From NCBI RefSeq assembly GCF_000024845.1, contig NC_013501.1, forward strand, positions 2,150,874-2,214,873: a stretch of DNA of 64,000 bases, written 5' to 3'. Made by a program: the position numbers and the translations under genes. This stretch comes from Rhodothermus marinus DSM 4252 (GTDB lineage Bacteria > Bacteroidota > Rhodothermia > Rhodothermales > Rhodothermaceae). Numbering within the stretch: the first letter of the stretch is position 1; every line of letters begins with the position of its first letter. The notes beneath the pieces are model-generated. The model did no database searches and had not been told where the DNA came from. It saw only the letters and a program-made list of their open reading frames with translations. Below are positions 6,804 through 15,535 of this stretch, in pieces.

Positions 6804-8017
6804 TCAAGTTTTGAGGCAAGCCCTGTTGATAGCTGTCCAATCTCCGCCTCGTACCGGCGGCGGATTTCTTCCAGGCTGTCGCCGCCGAATTTTTCCAGAA
6901 AGGCGTTGGCGATCACGAAGGCCACCGTGGCCTCGGCCACGACGGAAGCGGCCGGCACGCTGGTCACGTCGCTGCGCTCGTAGCGGGTCGGCTGCGCCTC
7001 ACCCGTGGCAATATCGACGGTTTCCAGCGGCTTGATCAGCGTGGGGATCGGCTTCATGTAGCCGCGCACGATGATGGGCATGCCGGTGGTCACGCCGCCC
7101 TCCAGGCCGCCGGCATGGTTCGAGCGGCGCCGGAAGACGCCGTTTTCTTTCGTGATCGGATCGTGCACCTGCGAGCCGGGCAGCGAGGCGGCTGCGATGC
7201 CGTCGCCGATCTCGACGGCCTTCTGGCCCTGAATCGACAGAATGGCCTGCGCCAGTTGACCGTCTAGCCGCCGATCCCAGTGCACGTAGGAGCCCAGTCC
7301 CGGCGGCACACCCGTCACGACGACTTCGTAGACGCCGCCCAGCGAGTCGCCCTGTTTTTTCGTTTCCTGGATGTGCGCAATGGCTCGCTCGGTCAGCTCC
7401 GGATCGAGCATGCGCACCGGGCTCTGGTCGGCCGCCCGGGCCAGCGCCTCGGCACCCTCGGCAATCAGCGCCTCCACGCGTGCCTGCCAGTCCTCAGGCC
7501 GTTCGTACCCCACCTGCCCGATCCGGAGCACGTGGCTGCCGATCTGGATGCCGAACTGACGCAACAGCTGCCGGGCGATCGTGCAGCAGGCCACCCGCAT
7601 GGCCGTCTCCCGCGCGCTGGCCCGGTCGATCACCGGCCGCAGGTCGTCGAACCCGTACTTCTGCGCGCCCACCAGGTCCGCGTGGCCCGGACGGGGGAGC
7701 GTGATTTTCTCGATGCCTTCGCCGGTGCCCTCGACGGCCATCACCTCGGGCCAGTGCGCCCGATCGCGATGGTAGGCCGCGTTGTCGATACGCAGGGCAA
7801 TGGGACTGCCGATCGTCTTCGAAAAGCGTACGCCCGAGTAGATGTGCACCCGGTCCTGCTCGATCTTAGCACGGCCACCCCGACCGTAGCCCTGCCAGCG
7901 TCGGGCCAGTTGTTCGTTGATCACCTCGGCCGTGAGCGGCACCCCGGCCGGCATGCCTTCAACAATGCCGATCAGAGCCTCTCCGTGCGACTCACCGGCG
8001 GTCAGATAGCGCAACAT
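6800..8017 (-). CDS. aroC: chorismate synthase
   Basis: Converts 5-enolpyruvylshikimate-3-phosphate to chorismate, the last common step toward aromatic amino acids; it needs reduced FMN. The 405-residue product starts with LRYLTAGESHGEALIGIVEG, the first family signature, and carries the other blocks: SGVRFSKTIGSPIAL, RPGHADLVGAQKYG near 110, RASARETAMRVA near 133, and the FRRRSNHAGGLEGG region near 295-310. This is slightly longer than the common 360-390 residues through its C-terminal tail. Start ATG 8017 puts GESHG at residues 8-12, as usual. It is followed without a gap by a low-GC toxin-antitoxin pair, and preceded by htrA ending 23 bases upstream on the same strand. Confidence 0.98.
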   Translation of the reverse strand: MLRYLTAGESHGEALIGIVEGMPAGVPLTAEVINEQLARRWQGYGRGGRAKIEQDRVHIYSGVRFSKTIGSPIALRIDNAAYHRDRAHWPEVMAVEGTGEGIEKITLPRPGHADLVGAQKYGFDDLRPVIDRASARETAMRVACCTIARQLLRQFGIQIGSHVLRIGQVGYERPEDWQARVEALIAEGAEALARAADQSPVRMLDPELTERAIAHIQETKKQGDSLGGVYEVVVTGVPPGLGSYVHWDRRLDGQLAQAILSIQGQKAVEIGDGIAAASLPGSQVHDPITKENGVFRRRSNHAGGLEGGVTTGMPIIVRGYMKPIPTLIKPLETVDIATGEAQPTRYERSDVTSVPAASVVAEATVAFVIANAFLEKFGGDSLEEIRRRYEAEIGQLSTGLASKLE

Positions 8018-8040
8018 AGACGCAAACTCGCTTCAGGTTA

Positions 8041-9648
8041 CTACTCCGAAAGGGCCGGGACGGGCACCTCGTAGAAGGCAATCGTGCCGTCCCGTTTCTT
8101 CACGCGGAAGAGCACCGTCTCGGCCTCGGACAACTCCCCCAGCAGCATCAGGGCGTCTTCGAGCGCGGCCACATCGATTCCTTCGATCTGAAGGATGACC
8201 ACATCACGCGGCAACCCGGCTTCCTCGGCCACACTTCCCCGCGCCACATAAGCCACGTAGACACCACCGTCCACGTCGAAGGCCGTCCGCTCCGAGGCGG
8301 TCAGATCGCGCAGGCCCAGTCCCCAGGCTTCCAGGTTGTAAACGCTGCCCCGGGGCGCTTCGGGCGTCAGCTCCGGCATCTGCGGCGGGGCTTCCTGCGT
8401 CAGCTCACTGAACCATTCGCGATAGGCCGGCGCGTCGCGGCCCATCAGCTCCACCTGCACCTGCAGCCGCCGCCCCTTCCGCCAGATCTCCAGCGTCAAG
8501 CGGTCGCCCGGGCGATAGCGGGCCACCACGCTCTGCAGTTCGTTCGGGGCGTTCACCGCCCGACCGTTGACGCGCAGCACCACATCGCCAGCCCGTACAC
8601 CAGCCTGATCGGCCGCCCCGCCCGCTCGAACTTCCGAGATCAACACGCCCTGCACGCCCGGCAACCCCAGCTCACGTGCCTGCTGTGCGTCGATCTCCTG
8701 AATCGAAACGCCCAGATAGCCCCGCTGCACCTCGCCGTAGGCGATCAGGTCCTCCACCACACGGGCCACCAGGTTCACCGGCACGGCGAAGCCATAGCCT
8801 TCGTAGGCACCGCTTTCGGTGGCGATGGCCGTGTTGATGCCTACCAGCTCGCCGCGCAGGTTCACCAGTGCCCCGCCCGAGTTGCCCGGATTGATCGCGG
8901 CGTCCGTCTGGATGAAATCCTCCACCCGGAAAAAGTCGTCGATGATGTTTACCTGACGGCCCAGCGCGCTGACGATCCCGGCCGTCACCGTGGAGGTCAG
9001 TCGGAACGGATTGCCGACGGCCAGCACCCACTCGCCCACCTTGAGTTCGTCCGAATTGCCGAAGGCAATCACCGGGAACGTCTCGCCCTCCGGCGGATCG
9101 ATCTTGAGGACGGCCAGGTCCGTCGAACGGTCAAACCCGATCAGCCGCGCCTCGAACTGACGCTTGTCGGCCAGCGTCACGCGGATTTCACGGGCATCCT
9201 CGACCACGTGATAGTTGGTCACGAGGTAACCATCGGGGCTGATGATCACGCCGCTGCCCACGCTCTGCCGGGGCGTGAACTCCCGGAAGAAACGCTCCTG
9301 GTTGGGATCGAACCGGTGGAAGAAGTCGCCGGAGAAGGAACGCGAGCCGGCCGTCACCTCGATGTACACGACAGCCGGCGTTACCCGCGCGGCCACTTCC
9401 CGGAAGACCTGGTTCAGCACGACCGGATCGAGCGCCAGTCGCCGGCCATCCCCCTCCGGAAGCGTGACGGCGCCCACCCGTTCGCCACCACCCAGCTGGA
9501 CCCGTTCCACAATGCGGGCCGGCGCGGCGGCCATCTGCACCTGCTGAAAGCGCCATTCCATCAAGAGCACGCCGGCCAGCAGTCCGACGAGCAAGAGTCC
9601 GATGCCGCCCAGAATCAGCAGCACCCGCGAACGCCCCTTTTCCGCCAT
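8041..9648 (-). CDS. Do/DegP-type periplasmic serine protease, HtrA family
   Basis: A 535-residue membrane-anchored protease for misfolded envelope proteins. Residues 8-30 form one membrane helix (VLLILGGIGLLLVGLLAGVL). The trypsin-like domain shows His in VTNYHVVEDA (near 145), Asp in FDRSTDLAVLKI (near 177) and Ser in NPGNSGGALVN (near 257). PDZ1 follows at about 300-390 (YLGVSIQEI, then GVRAGDVVLRVNGRAV), and a weaker PDZ2 at about 440-530 (WGLGLRDLT, VILQIEGIDV). With the anchor it should face the periplasm. The start ATG 9648 is well placed, just ahead of the basic residues before the helix. Neighbouring aroC and plsC are on the same strand but give no functional hint. Confidence 0.95.
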   Translation of the reverse strand: MAEKGRSRVLLILGGIGLLLVGLLAGVLLMEWRFQQVQMAAAPARIVERVQLGGGERVGAVTLPEGDGRRLALDPVVLNQVFREVAARVTPAVVYIEVTAGSRSFSGDFFHRFDPNQERFFREFTPRQSVGSGVIISPDGYLVTNYHVVEDAREIRVTLADKRQFEARLIGFDRSTDLAVLKIDPPEGETFPVIAFGNSDELKVGEWVLAVGNPFRLTSTVTAGIVSALGRQVNIIDDFFRVEDFIQTDAAINPGNSGGALVNLRGELVGINTAIATESGAYEGYGFAVPVNLVARVVEDLIAYGEVQRGYLGVSIQEIDAQQARELGLPGVQGVLISEVRAGGAADQAGVRAGDVVLRVNGRAVNAPNELQSVVARYRPGDRLTLEIWRKGRRLQVQVELMGRDAPAYREWFSELTQEAPPQMPELTPEAPRGSVYNLEAWGLGLRDLTASERTAFDVDGGVYVAYVARGSVAEEAGLPRDVVILQIEGIDVAALEDALMLLGELSEAETVLFRVKKRDGTIAFYEVPVPALSE

Positions 9649-9688
9649 GTCGATCTATGAGAGGTGTGGGTTCAATGCTTTCGGCCCG

Positions 9689-10555
9689 TCATTCAGAGAC
9701 CGTGCCAGGCCCGGTTTGTTTCATGGAAACGGGGGAAAAGATACGATCATCGGTGGGAAAGGGCATCGCCTCCGTCAACATTTCCTGATACAGCGTACGC
9801 ACCTGTTCGAAAGCCTCGCGGGCCAGCGCTTTGCGGTGCCGACCGGCCGTCGGGATCGGCGCGCCGATGCGCACCTGAAGCTGCATCTGCGCCGTACCAA
9901 GCCAGCGGATCAGGTGCCGGAGAAACGACAGCCCCTCGGTCCAGGCGTACCGGCGTCGCACTTCCGGCGTGGCCGGTCGTCCGTCCACCTGCTGCAGGCA
10001 CAGACTCACGGGCAGCACCCAGCTCCCTTCCAGTCCGGCTACGGCCTCGAAAGCGCCCGTCTTGAAGGGCTGTACCGTATCACCCGGCCCGGTTGTCCCC
10101 TCCGGAAAGACCATGACGGGCACGCCGGCTGCCAGCCGCTCCCGCACCTGCCGGACGAAGGCGACCGAGCGCGTCCGCCGCTCCCGTTCGACGAACAGCA
10201 CGCCGTAGGTGCGGCACAGCCAGCCGATCAGGGGCCAGCGGGCCAGCTCGGCCTTTCCCACGAACGCGACGGGCCAGCACGTGGCCAGCACGATGGGATC
10301 CAGCGCGCTGAAGTGATTGGCTACGAGCAGTCCGGGCCGCCCGGGGGGCAGCGACACCTCCGGCGCATGCACCGCAATGCCCAGCAGCCGGCACAGAATC
10401 CGGCAACCTTCCTGCTGCCGAAGTGCCCGGTAGCGCGGTTGCCGCTCCGGTGGAAGGCGACACGCCTGCAGGGCCGTTCGGGCCGTGTACCAGAGCGTGA
10501 TTGCCAGCAGTCGCGGCAAGCGCCGCAGTGCCCGCCACCAGCTCCACCCCGCCAT
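9689..10555 (-). CDS. plsC: 1-acyl-sn-glycerol-3-phosphate acyltransferase (PlsC-like)
   Basis: A 288-residue PlsC-type acyltransferase that would convert lysophosphatidate to phosphatidate in membrane phospholipid synthesis. The catalytic box NHFSALD (NHxxxxD) lies near residue 80 after LLVA, and the second box PEGTTG near 150-156, with a preceding VFP. A further segment with P-V-SLCLQQ is typical of the acceptor side. The N-terminal WWRALRRLPRLLAITLW looks amphipathic and would rest on the membrane. Its start is 2 bases after the stop of the large sensor kinase, so the two are probably one transcript, an unexpected pairing. A related acyltransferase acting on another lipid, such as an ornithine lipid, cannot be excluded. 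Confidence 0.9.
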   Translation of the reverse strand: MAGWSWWRALRRLPRLLAITLWYTARTALQACRLPPERQPRYRALRQQEGCRILCRLLGIAVHAPEVSLPPGRPGLLVANHFSALDPIVLATCWPVAFVGKAELARWPLIGWLCRTYGVLFVERERRTRSVAFVRQVRERLAAGVPVMVFPEGTTGPGDTVQPFKTGAFEAVAGLEGSWVLPVSLCLQQVDGRPATPEVRRRYAWTEGLSFLRHLIRWLGTAQMQLQVRIGAPIPTAGRHRKALAREAFEQVRTLYQEMLTEAMPFPTDDRIFSPVSMKQTGPGTVSE

Positions 10556-10557
10556 CG

Positions 10558-13500
10558 CTACGTCTCGGATACCTCTCGATGTGGCAACCTTCCGGAAGGC
10601 GTACCCCGCTCCGGCGCCCGCGGCAGCACCACGGTGAACGTGCTGCCTTTGCCTTTTTCGGTCACCACCTCGATCTCCCCTTCCATGAGCTTCACCAGGC
10701 GCGAAGCGATAGCCAGCCCGAGCCCGCTGCCTTCGAATTCCCGATCCGCCCCGGAAGACTCCTGGCGGAACTCATCGAAAATATGAGGCAGAAATTCTTC
10801 AGAAATGCCCACGCCCGTGTCGCGCACGGCAATCCGTACATGCTTTTCGTCGGCCGTCACCGAGATGACCACCTCGCCTTCCGGCGTGAATTTGATCGCA
10901 TTGCCCACCAGATTGGTGAGCACCCGCTCCACGGCGCTCGGGTCGCCAAAGACCCGCAGCGGCTCCGGTGGCAGCTCCATCCGAAAGTCCAGCCCTTTCT
11001 TACGGGCCAGCGGCTCCAGCAGTTTATAGACTTTCTGCACCGTCTCGGTCACCTCGACGGGCACGCGCCGCACCACCATCGAACCGGAACGCAACCGGGC
11101 CAGGTCCAGAATGTCGTTGATCGTGGCCAGCAGCCGATGCCCGCTTTCTTCGATGTGTTCCAGAAACTCCTTGTGCAGCGGATTGTCGGTCTCCTCCTTG
11201 ATCACCGAAGCAAAGCCGAGAATGGCCGAAAGCGGCGTGCGCAGCTCGTGCGTCGTGGTGGAAAGGATCGTCTCTTTGGCGGCGTTGGCCTCGCGGAGCA
11301 GGCGCGTGAGCAGTTTGATGCGGGAGCGCATGGCCTCGATGCGATCGCCCAGCACCGTGGCGATGTACATCTGGATGGCCCGCTGCTGCGCCACATAGTG
11401 CCGCCAGGTGAGCACCACGATGGTAACCAGCGTGATCAGGTACAGCGTGTAGGCCCACCAGGTGCGATACCAGGGTGGCAGAATACGTACTACCAGCGTC
11501 GTTGTCGGCGTGGTCATCCCCCAGGCGTTGCGCGCACGCACCTGAAAGCGATAGACGCCCTCCCACAGGTTCGGATACAGCCGTTGCGTGACAGTCGTCC
11601 AGTCGGACCACTCCTCTTTGCCCACCAGTCGGTACTGATAGCGGTTGTCCTCGGCGCGGATGAAGCTGGGCAACGCGAACTCGAACTGCAGATCGTTGAA
11701 CGCATAGGGCAGCTCCAGCACCTGGCCTTCCGGCTGCAATGCATGCAGCAGGCCGTCGGGCCCTACGAACGCACCGCCAAAGAGGATATGATCGCCGGAG
11801 GCCACCTGGCGGATCAACACGGGTGGCGGCTCGGGCGAGAACAGATGCTCGGGGAACGTCAGGTTGGGATCGTAGCGGATGAGCCGATCCCGGTTGCCCA
11901 GCCAGACGATGCCCGCGTCGTCCACGTACACCTGCACGGGCGCGCCCCAGTTCGGATAGCGAAACAGCAGGGGCGTCTCGAACCGATAGCCGCCGTCCGG
12001 CAACGGATGGGCGATGTCGATGTGCGTGGGGAAGACGGTCCAGACCCGTCCGAAGCGGTCCACCACCAGCGCCAGCAGTTCGTCGTGCCCTTCATGCCCC
12101 GGCGCCAGCAGCGTCGTATCCGGTTGAAATGCCGGCCGCGCACCCGGAACGAAGCGATAAATGCCCTCGCGGGAGAAGAACAGAACAGTGCTGTCCTTTT
12201 CTGCCATTTGTACAAAACTACCCGGCAACCCGTCTTCTTTGCCGTAAACAGTTACCTCCGGCTCCTGCATCCAGCCAGTTGGAAACTGCATTCGCACCAC
12301 TAAGCCATCCCGTAAGCTGAGCCAGAGCGTACGATTTGCCCGAACAATGCGCAGCACTTCGCCGGTAAGTCCAGGAACAGAATGAACTTCCCACGCTTCT
12401 CCAATCCTTTTCAGCAAATGCACACCGGTCTTCGTCCCCGCCGCAACAAGATTATCTGCAAGTTCTGCCAATGAAAAGACCGACCGTCCGGGAAGCTGCA
12501 GAAATTGCTTTGACCTGTCTCTATTGTTCTCTATAAAAACCCCTCTAGCTGTAGCAATCCACAATTGATCTTTCTGCAGCAGAAATTGAAAAGCCTGATC
12601 TTCAATTTCAACATCTTTAACAAAAATAGCGCGTCTCTGGCCTTGCTTTATCAGACGAAATACGCCCATACTGGTAGCTGCTAAAAACTCACCACCCTCT
12701 TTTGTCTGGAGCGCGTACATGAACCCATCCAGCCCCAACCGCTTATCCCAGACCGTAAGAAAAGGCACGGCGTCGGCGCGGGCCAGCCCCCGACTGTTGA
12801 GCGCCATCCAGAGGCTGCCCTGGCGATCGACGTACACGTAGTTCACCCAGCTATCGGGCAGACCCACCGCTTCGTCGATGACCTGCACGATCCGTCCCTC
12901 CCGGTCGATGATGAACACGCCGCCGCCCAGCGTGGCCAGCGCAAAGAACCCGCCGGGCATGGCCGTGCCGTGATAGAGTGGATAGGTCCGGAGCAGCGGC
13001 TCGACTTCGCTATCCAGGTGTTGGAACGTGCGGCCGTCGTAGAGCCAGAGTCCCGCCTCGCGCGTGGCGATCAGGATCCGGTCCCCGTCGTAGGGCATCA
13101 TCGCATAGATGCGCAGGTGGGCGAAGCGTTCGCCGCCGGGCACCAACTGCAGCGAATCGCCCACAACGGTCTGCAGCCCGATGCTGTCCTGACGCACGTA
13201 GAAACGGCCACGCACGGCAAAGGCCGTGTGGAAGTAGGTGCGGGGACGCCACACGCGGATCGTGTCGCCGTTCCAGCGGAAAAGCCGCGCGTGCGTCTGG
13301 AAGTAGACGCCCTCGGGCGTTACGCGCGTGGTCCACACGTCCCAGAAGTTCCGGTCCGCCTCGTCGGCGATCTCCGGCACCAGCGACCGGTAGTGCAGCA
13401 CGCCCAGCGAGTCGGGCCAGAAGTAGCCGAAGTCGCCCTGCGCGCCCACGTAGAGTCGTCCGGTGCTGTCCACGTCCAGCGAGCGAACCACCGTTTTGTT

Positions 13501-13782
13501 GGCCACCTGATGAAAACGCCAGTGTGCGCCGTCAAACTCAAGCAGTCCACGCACATTCCCTACATAGATCACCCCGCGTCGGTCCTGCACGATGGCCCAG
13601 TTCTGTGGAAACTGCCCGTAGTCCTGGGGTGCGTAGTGCTGCAGGTGCAGCGGTGCGCCGGTCTCCAGCCGATAGGGCACATCCTGAGCCTGTGCGAACG
13701 GCCGAAGGCCAAGCAGAAGCCACAGGACCGTGGCCCAAAGCAACAGCCAACGAATCGGTTGTGGTCGATGTGCGCGCGCCAT
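10558..13782 (-). CDS. large membrane sensor histidine kinase with extracytoplasmic propeller repeats
   Basis: A 1074-residue kinase. The signal/anchor is near residues 11-33. Residues about 40-700 are two-component-regulator propeller repeats (GVIYVGNVRGLLEFD, GRLYVGAQGDFGYF, GSLWMALNSRGLA, GRVWTVFPT, IVWLGNRDRLIRYD). A Y_Y_Y-type beta domain follows to about 770 (YRFQVRARNAWG), then one membrane helix near 780 (LYLITLVTIVVLTW). HisKA carries phospho-acceptor His845 in THELRTPLSAI, and HATPase_c shows VGNAIKFTPEG, VRDTGVGIS and GSGLGLAI near the end. No receiver or AraC-type domain is attached, unlike the classic hybrid kinases of polysaccharide loci, so a separate regulator is needed. A stretch of clearly lower GC (12200-12720) lies inside the propeller. 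Confidence 0.95.
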   Translation of the reverse strand: MARAHRPQPIRWLLLWATVLWLLLGLRPFAQAQDVPYRLETGAPLHLQHYAPQDYGQFPQNWAIVQDRRGVIYVGNVRGLLEFDGAHWRFHQVANKTVVRSLDVDSTGRLYVGAQGDFGYFWPDSLGVLHYRSLVPEIADEADRNFWDVWTTRVTPEGVYFQTHARLFRWNGDTIRVWRPRTYFHTAFAVRGRFYVRQDSIGLQTVVGDSLQLVPGGERFAHLRIYAMMPYDGDRILIATREAGLWLYDGRTFQHLDSEVEPLLRTYPLYHGTAMPGGFFALATLGGGVFIIDREGRIVQVIDEAVGLPDSWVNYVYVDRQGSLWMALNSRGLARADAVPFLTVWDKRLGLDGFMYALQTKEGGEFLAATSMGVFRLIKQGQRRAIFVKDVEIEDQAFQFLLQKDQLWIATARGVFIENNRDRSKQFLQLPGRSVFSLAELADNLVAAGTKTGVHLLKRIGEAWEVHSVPGLTGEVLRIVRANRTLWLSLRDGLVVRMQFPTGWMQEPEVTVYGKEDGLPGSFVQMAEKDSTVLFFSREGIYRFVPGARPAFQPDTTLLAPGHEGHDELLALVVDRFGRVWTVFPTHIDIAHPLPDGGYRFETPLLFRYPNWGAPVQVYVDDAGIVWLGNRDRLIRYDPNLTFPEHLFSPEPPPVLIRQVASGDHILFGGAFVGPDGLLHALQPEGQVLELPYAFNDLQFEFALPSFIRAEDNRYQYRLVGKEEWSDWTTVTQRLYPNLWEGVYRFQVRARNAWGMTTPTTTLVVRILPPWYRTWWAYTLYLITLVTIVVLTWRHYVAQQRAIQMYIATVLGDRIEAMRSRIKLLTRLLREANAAKETILSTTTHELRTPLSAILGFASVIKEETDNPLHKEFLEHIEESGHRLLATINDILDLARLRSGSMVVRRVPVEVTETVQKVYKLLEPLARKKGLDFRMELPPEPLRVFGDPSAVERVLTNLVGNAIKFTPEGEVVISVTADEKHVRIAVRDTGVGISEEFLPHIFDEFRQESSGADREFEGSGLGLAIASRLVKLMEGEIEVVTEKGKGSTFTVVLPRAPERGTPSGRLPHREVSET

Positions 13783-14022
13783 GCCAGCGGTGCGTTGCCC
13801 CTGCTACAGTATCGGGAAATCCGGCCGTGAACTCAAGGGCCATCCCGCCCTTTCACCCGGCTCTGGCCCCGAACGACTCGTTTTTTAGCACAGGATTAAT
13901 CCAAGTTACCTCTGCAACCTATAGCTTTTTTTCTATCAGAAATTTCATTTCTCATCAAAAATCCCCTTCTCCGCTACGCCAGATCGCTCGCCTTGTTCAT
14001 TGAGGCATCGGGGTGTTTTGGG

Positions 14023-14034
14023 ATGAGGCCTCAT
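14023..14034. promoter_or_regulatory. 12-bp perfect palindrome upstream of the small lipoprotein gene
   Basis: ATGAGGCCTCAT reads the same on both strands and ends 26 bases before ATG 14061, in the 278-base gap between the divergent sensor kinase and lipoprotein genes. A second short palindrome, GGATTAATCC, is at 13893-13902. Such sites can be operators, but 12 bp of symmetry is not proof. The gap is also T-rich between 13915 and 13975, as expected of a promoter region. Confidence 0.3.
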
Positions 14035-14060
14035 TCACTCACCCCAACCTATAAGGAACC

Positions 14061-14288
14061 ATGAAGAAGTTCATCAAACTGATGGCGATGCTGGCGGTGC
14101 CGGCGCTGCTGGCGGGCGGTTCGCTGACGCTCACGGGCTGCAGCTCGGATGCCCTGACGGGACCGGTTGTAATGGAAAACGGTGGTGGTAACAGCGGAGG
14201 TTCAACTACCATCGGTGCCGACCACAATAACTATAGTGGTGGTAATAGTGGTGGATCGACCACGATCGGGGCTGACCACAACAACTGA
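14061..14288 (+). CDS. very small lipoprotein with a duplicated Gly/Ser/Asn tail
   Basis: A 75-residue precursor with strong ribosome site AAGGAA. The basic start and hydrophobic run end in lipobox LTLTGC (Cys near 29), so the mature peptide is about 47 residues on a lipid anchor. The tail is a near-perfect tandem duplication of NSGGSTTIGADHNN preceded by GG, at about residues 43-58 and 60-75. At DNA level the two copies differ mostly at third positions, so the duplication is old enough to have drifted while the protein was kept. No known family is recognised. It could be an abundant surface peptide, a metal-binding tag (two Asp-His-Asn-Asn clusters) or a signalling peptide. It has its own terminator, so it is a one-gene unit. 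Confidence 0.7.
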   Translation: MKKFIKLMAMLAVPALLAGGSLTLTGCSSDALTGPVVMENGGGNSGGSTTIGADHNNYSGGNSGGSTTIGADHNN

Positions 14289-14314
14289 AAATCAGCTTTT
14301 CCAATCTACTATAT

Positions 14315-14342
14315 CCCGGCCTCCGTGGAGGCCGGGTTTTTT
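14315..14342 (+). terminator. intrinsic terminator of the small lipoprotein gene
   Basis: A perfect inverted repeat, CCCGGCCTCC (14315-14324) and GGAGGCCGGG (14327-14336), is followed by six Ts. Its strength sets the small lipoprotein off from the glycosyltransferase that starts at 14402. Confidence 0.9.
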
Positions 14343-14401
14343 ATTGCGCGGGGGTGGCGGGGCGGGGTATCTTGCGGGGAAAGTCGTGGTGTCCTGTCGG
14401 C

Positions 14402-15535
14402 ATGGTGGACGTCTGTTTTGCGCTGGTCGGGTCGGTCCCCCACAACAGCCGGGCGCTCCGGCAGCTCCGGGCGTTGGTTCGGCTCGGGTTGTGCATCGAG
14501 GCGTTCGGCTTCGGTCCCCCGGCCGCTCTGCCCGCCGATCTGCAGGACGCCGTACGCTACCATGCCCTGCCGCTCCCTGAACGTCAGGGACCGCGCTTCT
14601 TCTGGCAGGTGCATCGGCGCCTCAACGCTGCTGCACGTGCCTGCCGGGCGCGCGTCTATCACGCCAGCGACCTGTACGTACTCCCTGCGCTGGCAGCAGC
14701 CGCCCGTCGTCACGGTGGGCGGCTGGTCTTCGACGCCCGGGAGCGGTATCCCTACGTGGCTGGCACGGCCGGTCGTCCGCTCCGGCAGCATTTCTGGAAG
14801 CTGGTGGAGCGCCGCTACATCCGCCGGGCCGATCTGGTGCTAACCGTCAGCGACGGGATTGCCGCTCACCTGGTGCGCGACTACGGGATCGCGCCGCCGC
14901 TCGTGCTCTACAACGCGCCCGAGGCGTCGGCCGCGGCCGACCCATCCGCTTCGCTGCGGCGACGGCTGGCGCTCCCCGATCACATGGTCGTTTTTCTCTA
15001 CCAGGGACATCTGCGGCCCGGCCGGGGCTGCCTGCTACCGCTCGAAGCATTGCCCGACGTGCCCGACGCCGTGTTGGTCTACCTGGGCGATGGGCCGCTG
15101 GCCCCGATCATCCGGGAGCGGTCGGCCGCGCTGGGCGTCGCCGACCGCGTGCACCTGCTGCCGCCCGTGTTGCCTGACGAACTGCTGGCCGTGACGGCCT
15201 CGGCCGACGTCGGGCTCGTGCTGCTCGAAGACACCTGCCTGAACCACCGGCTGGCCCTGCCCAACAAGCTCTTCGAATACCTGGCGGCCGGTGTGCCCGT
15301 GCTGGCCAGCGCCCTGCCCGAACTCCGCCGCGTGGTGGAAACCTACAGGGTGGGCTGCGTCGTTGATCCTGCCAACCCGGGAGCGCTTGCGGCCGCCATG
15401 CGTCGACTTGCCGAAAATCCGACCCTGCGACGTCGCCTGGCGGCCAATACCGGCGCGGCTTTTGCGGCCCATAGCTGGGCGCACCGGGCCCCCCTTTTTC
15501 AGGAAGCCTACCGGAACCTGCTATGCGACGCCTGA
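14402..15535 (+). CDS. glycosyltransferase family 4 (GT-B fold)
   Basis: A 377-residue cytoplasmic or membrane-associated sugar transferase. The N-terminal half has the GT4 pattern VYHASDLYVLPAL and an acceptor-side VFDARERYPY block. The C-terminal half has the GT-B donor site: YQGHLRPGRG near 200-210, VYLGDGPL near 232, VHLLPPVLPDELL near 258, then LPNKLFEYLAAGVPVLAS near 292-309, where the Glu binds the nucleotide-sugar. ATG 14402 is preferred over the longer frame from 14354, which would begin inside the terminator region. The product probably works on exopolysaccharide or lipid-linked glycans. Its end overlaps the secreted thioredoxin by 13 bases, so the two are translationally coupled although their roles look unrelated. 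Confidence 0.88.
   Translation: MVDVCFALVGSVPHNSRALRQLRALVRLGLCIEAFGFGPPAALPADLQDAVRYHALPLPERQGPRFFWQVHRRLNAAARACRARVYHASDLYVLPALAAAARRHGGRLVFDARERYPYVAGTAGRPLRQHFWKLVERRYIRRADLVLTVSDGIAAHLVRDYGIAPPLVLYNAPEASAAADPSASLRRRLALPDHMVVFLYQGHLRPGRGCLLPLEALPDVPDAVLVYLGDGPLAPIIRERSAALGVADRVHLLPPVLPDELLAVTASADVGLVLLEDTCLNHRLALPNKLFEYLAAGVPVLASALPELRRVVETYRVGCVVDPANPGALAAAMRRLAENPTLRRRLAANTGAAFAAHSWAHRAPLFQEAYRNLLCDA

Noticed and set aside
14150-14288. Tandem DNA repeat in the small lipoprotein considered as a variable-number tandem repeat only
   Set aside because: The two copies differ mostly at silent positions while the peptide is kept, so it is a coding duplication rather than a slipping simple repeat.
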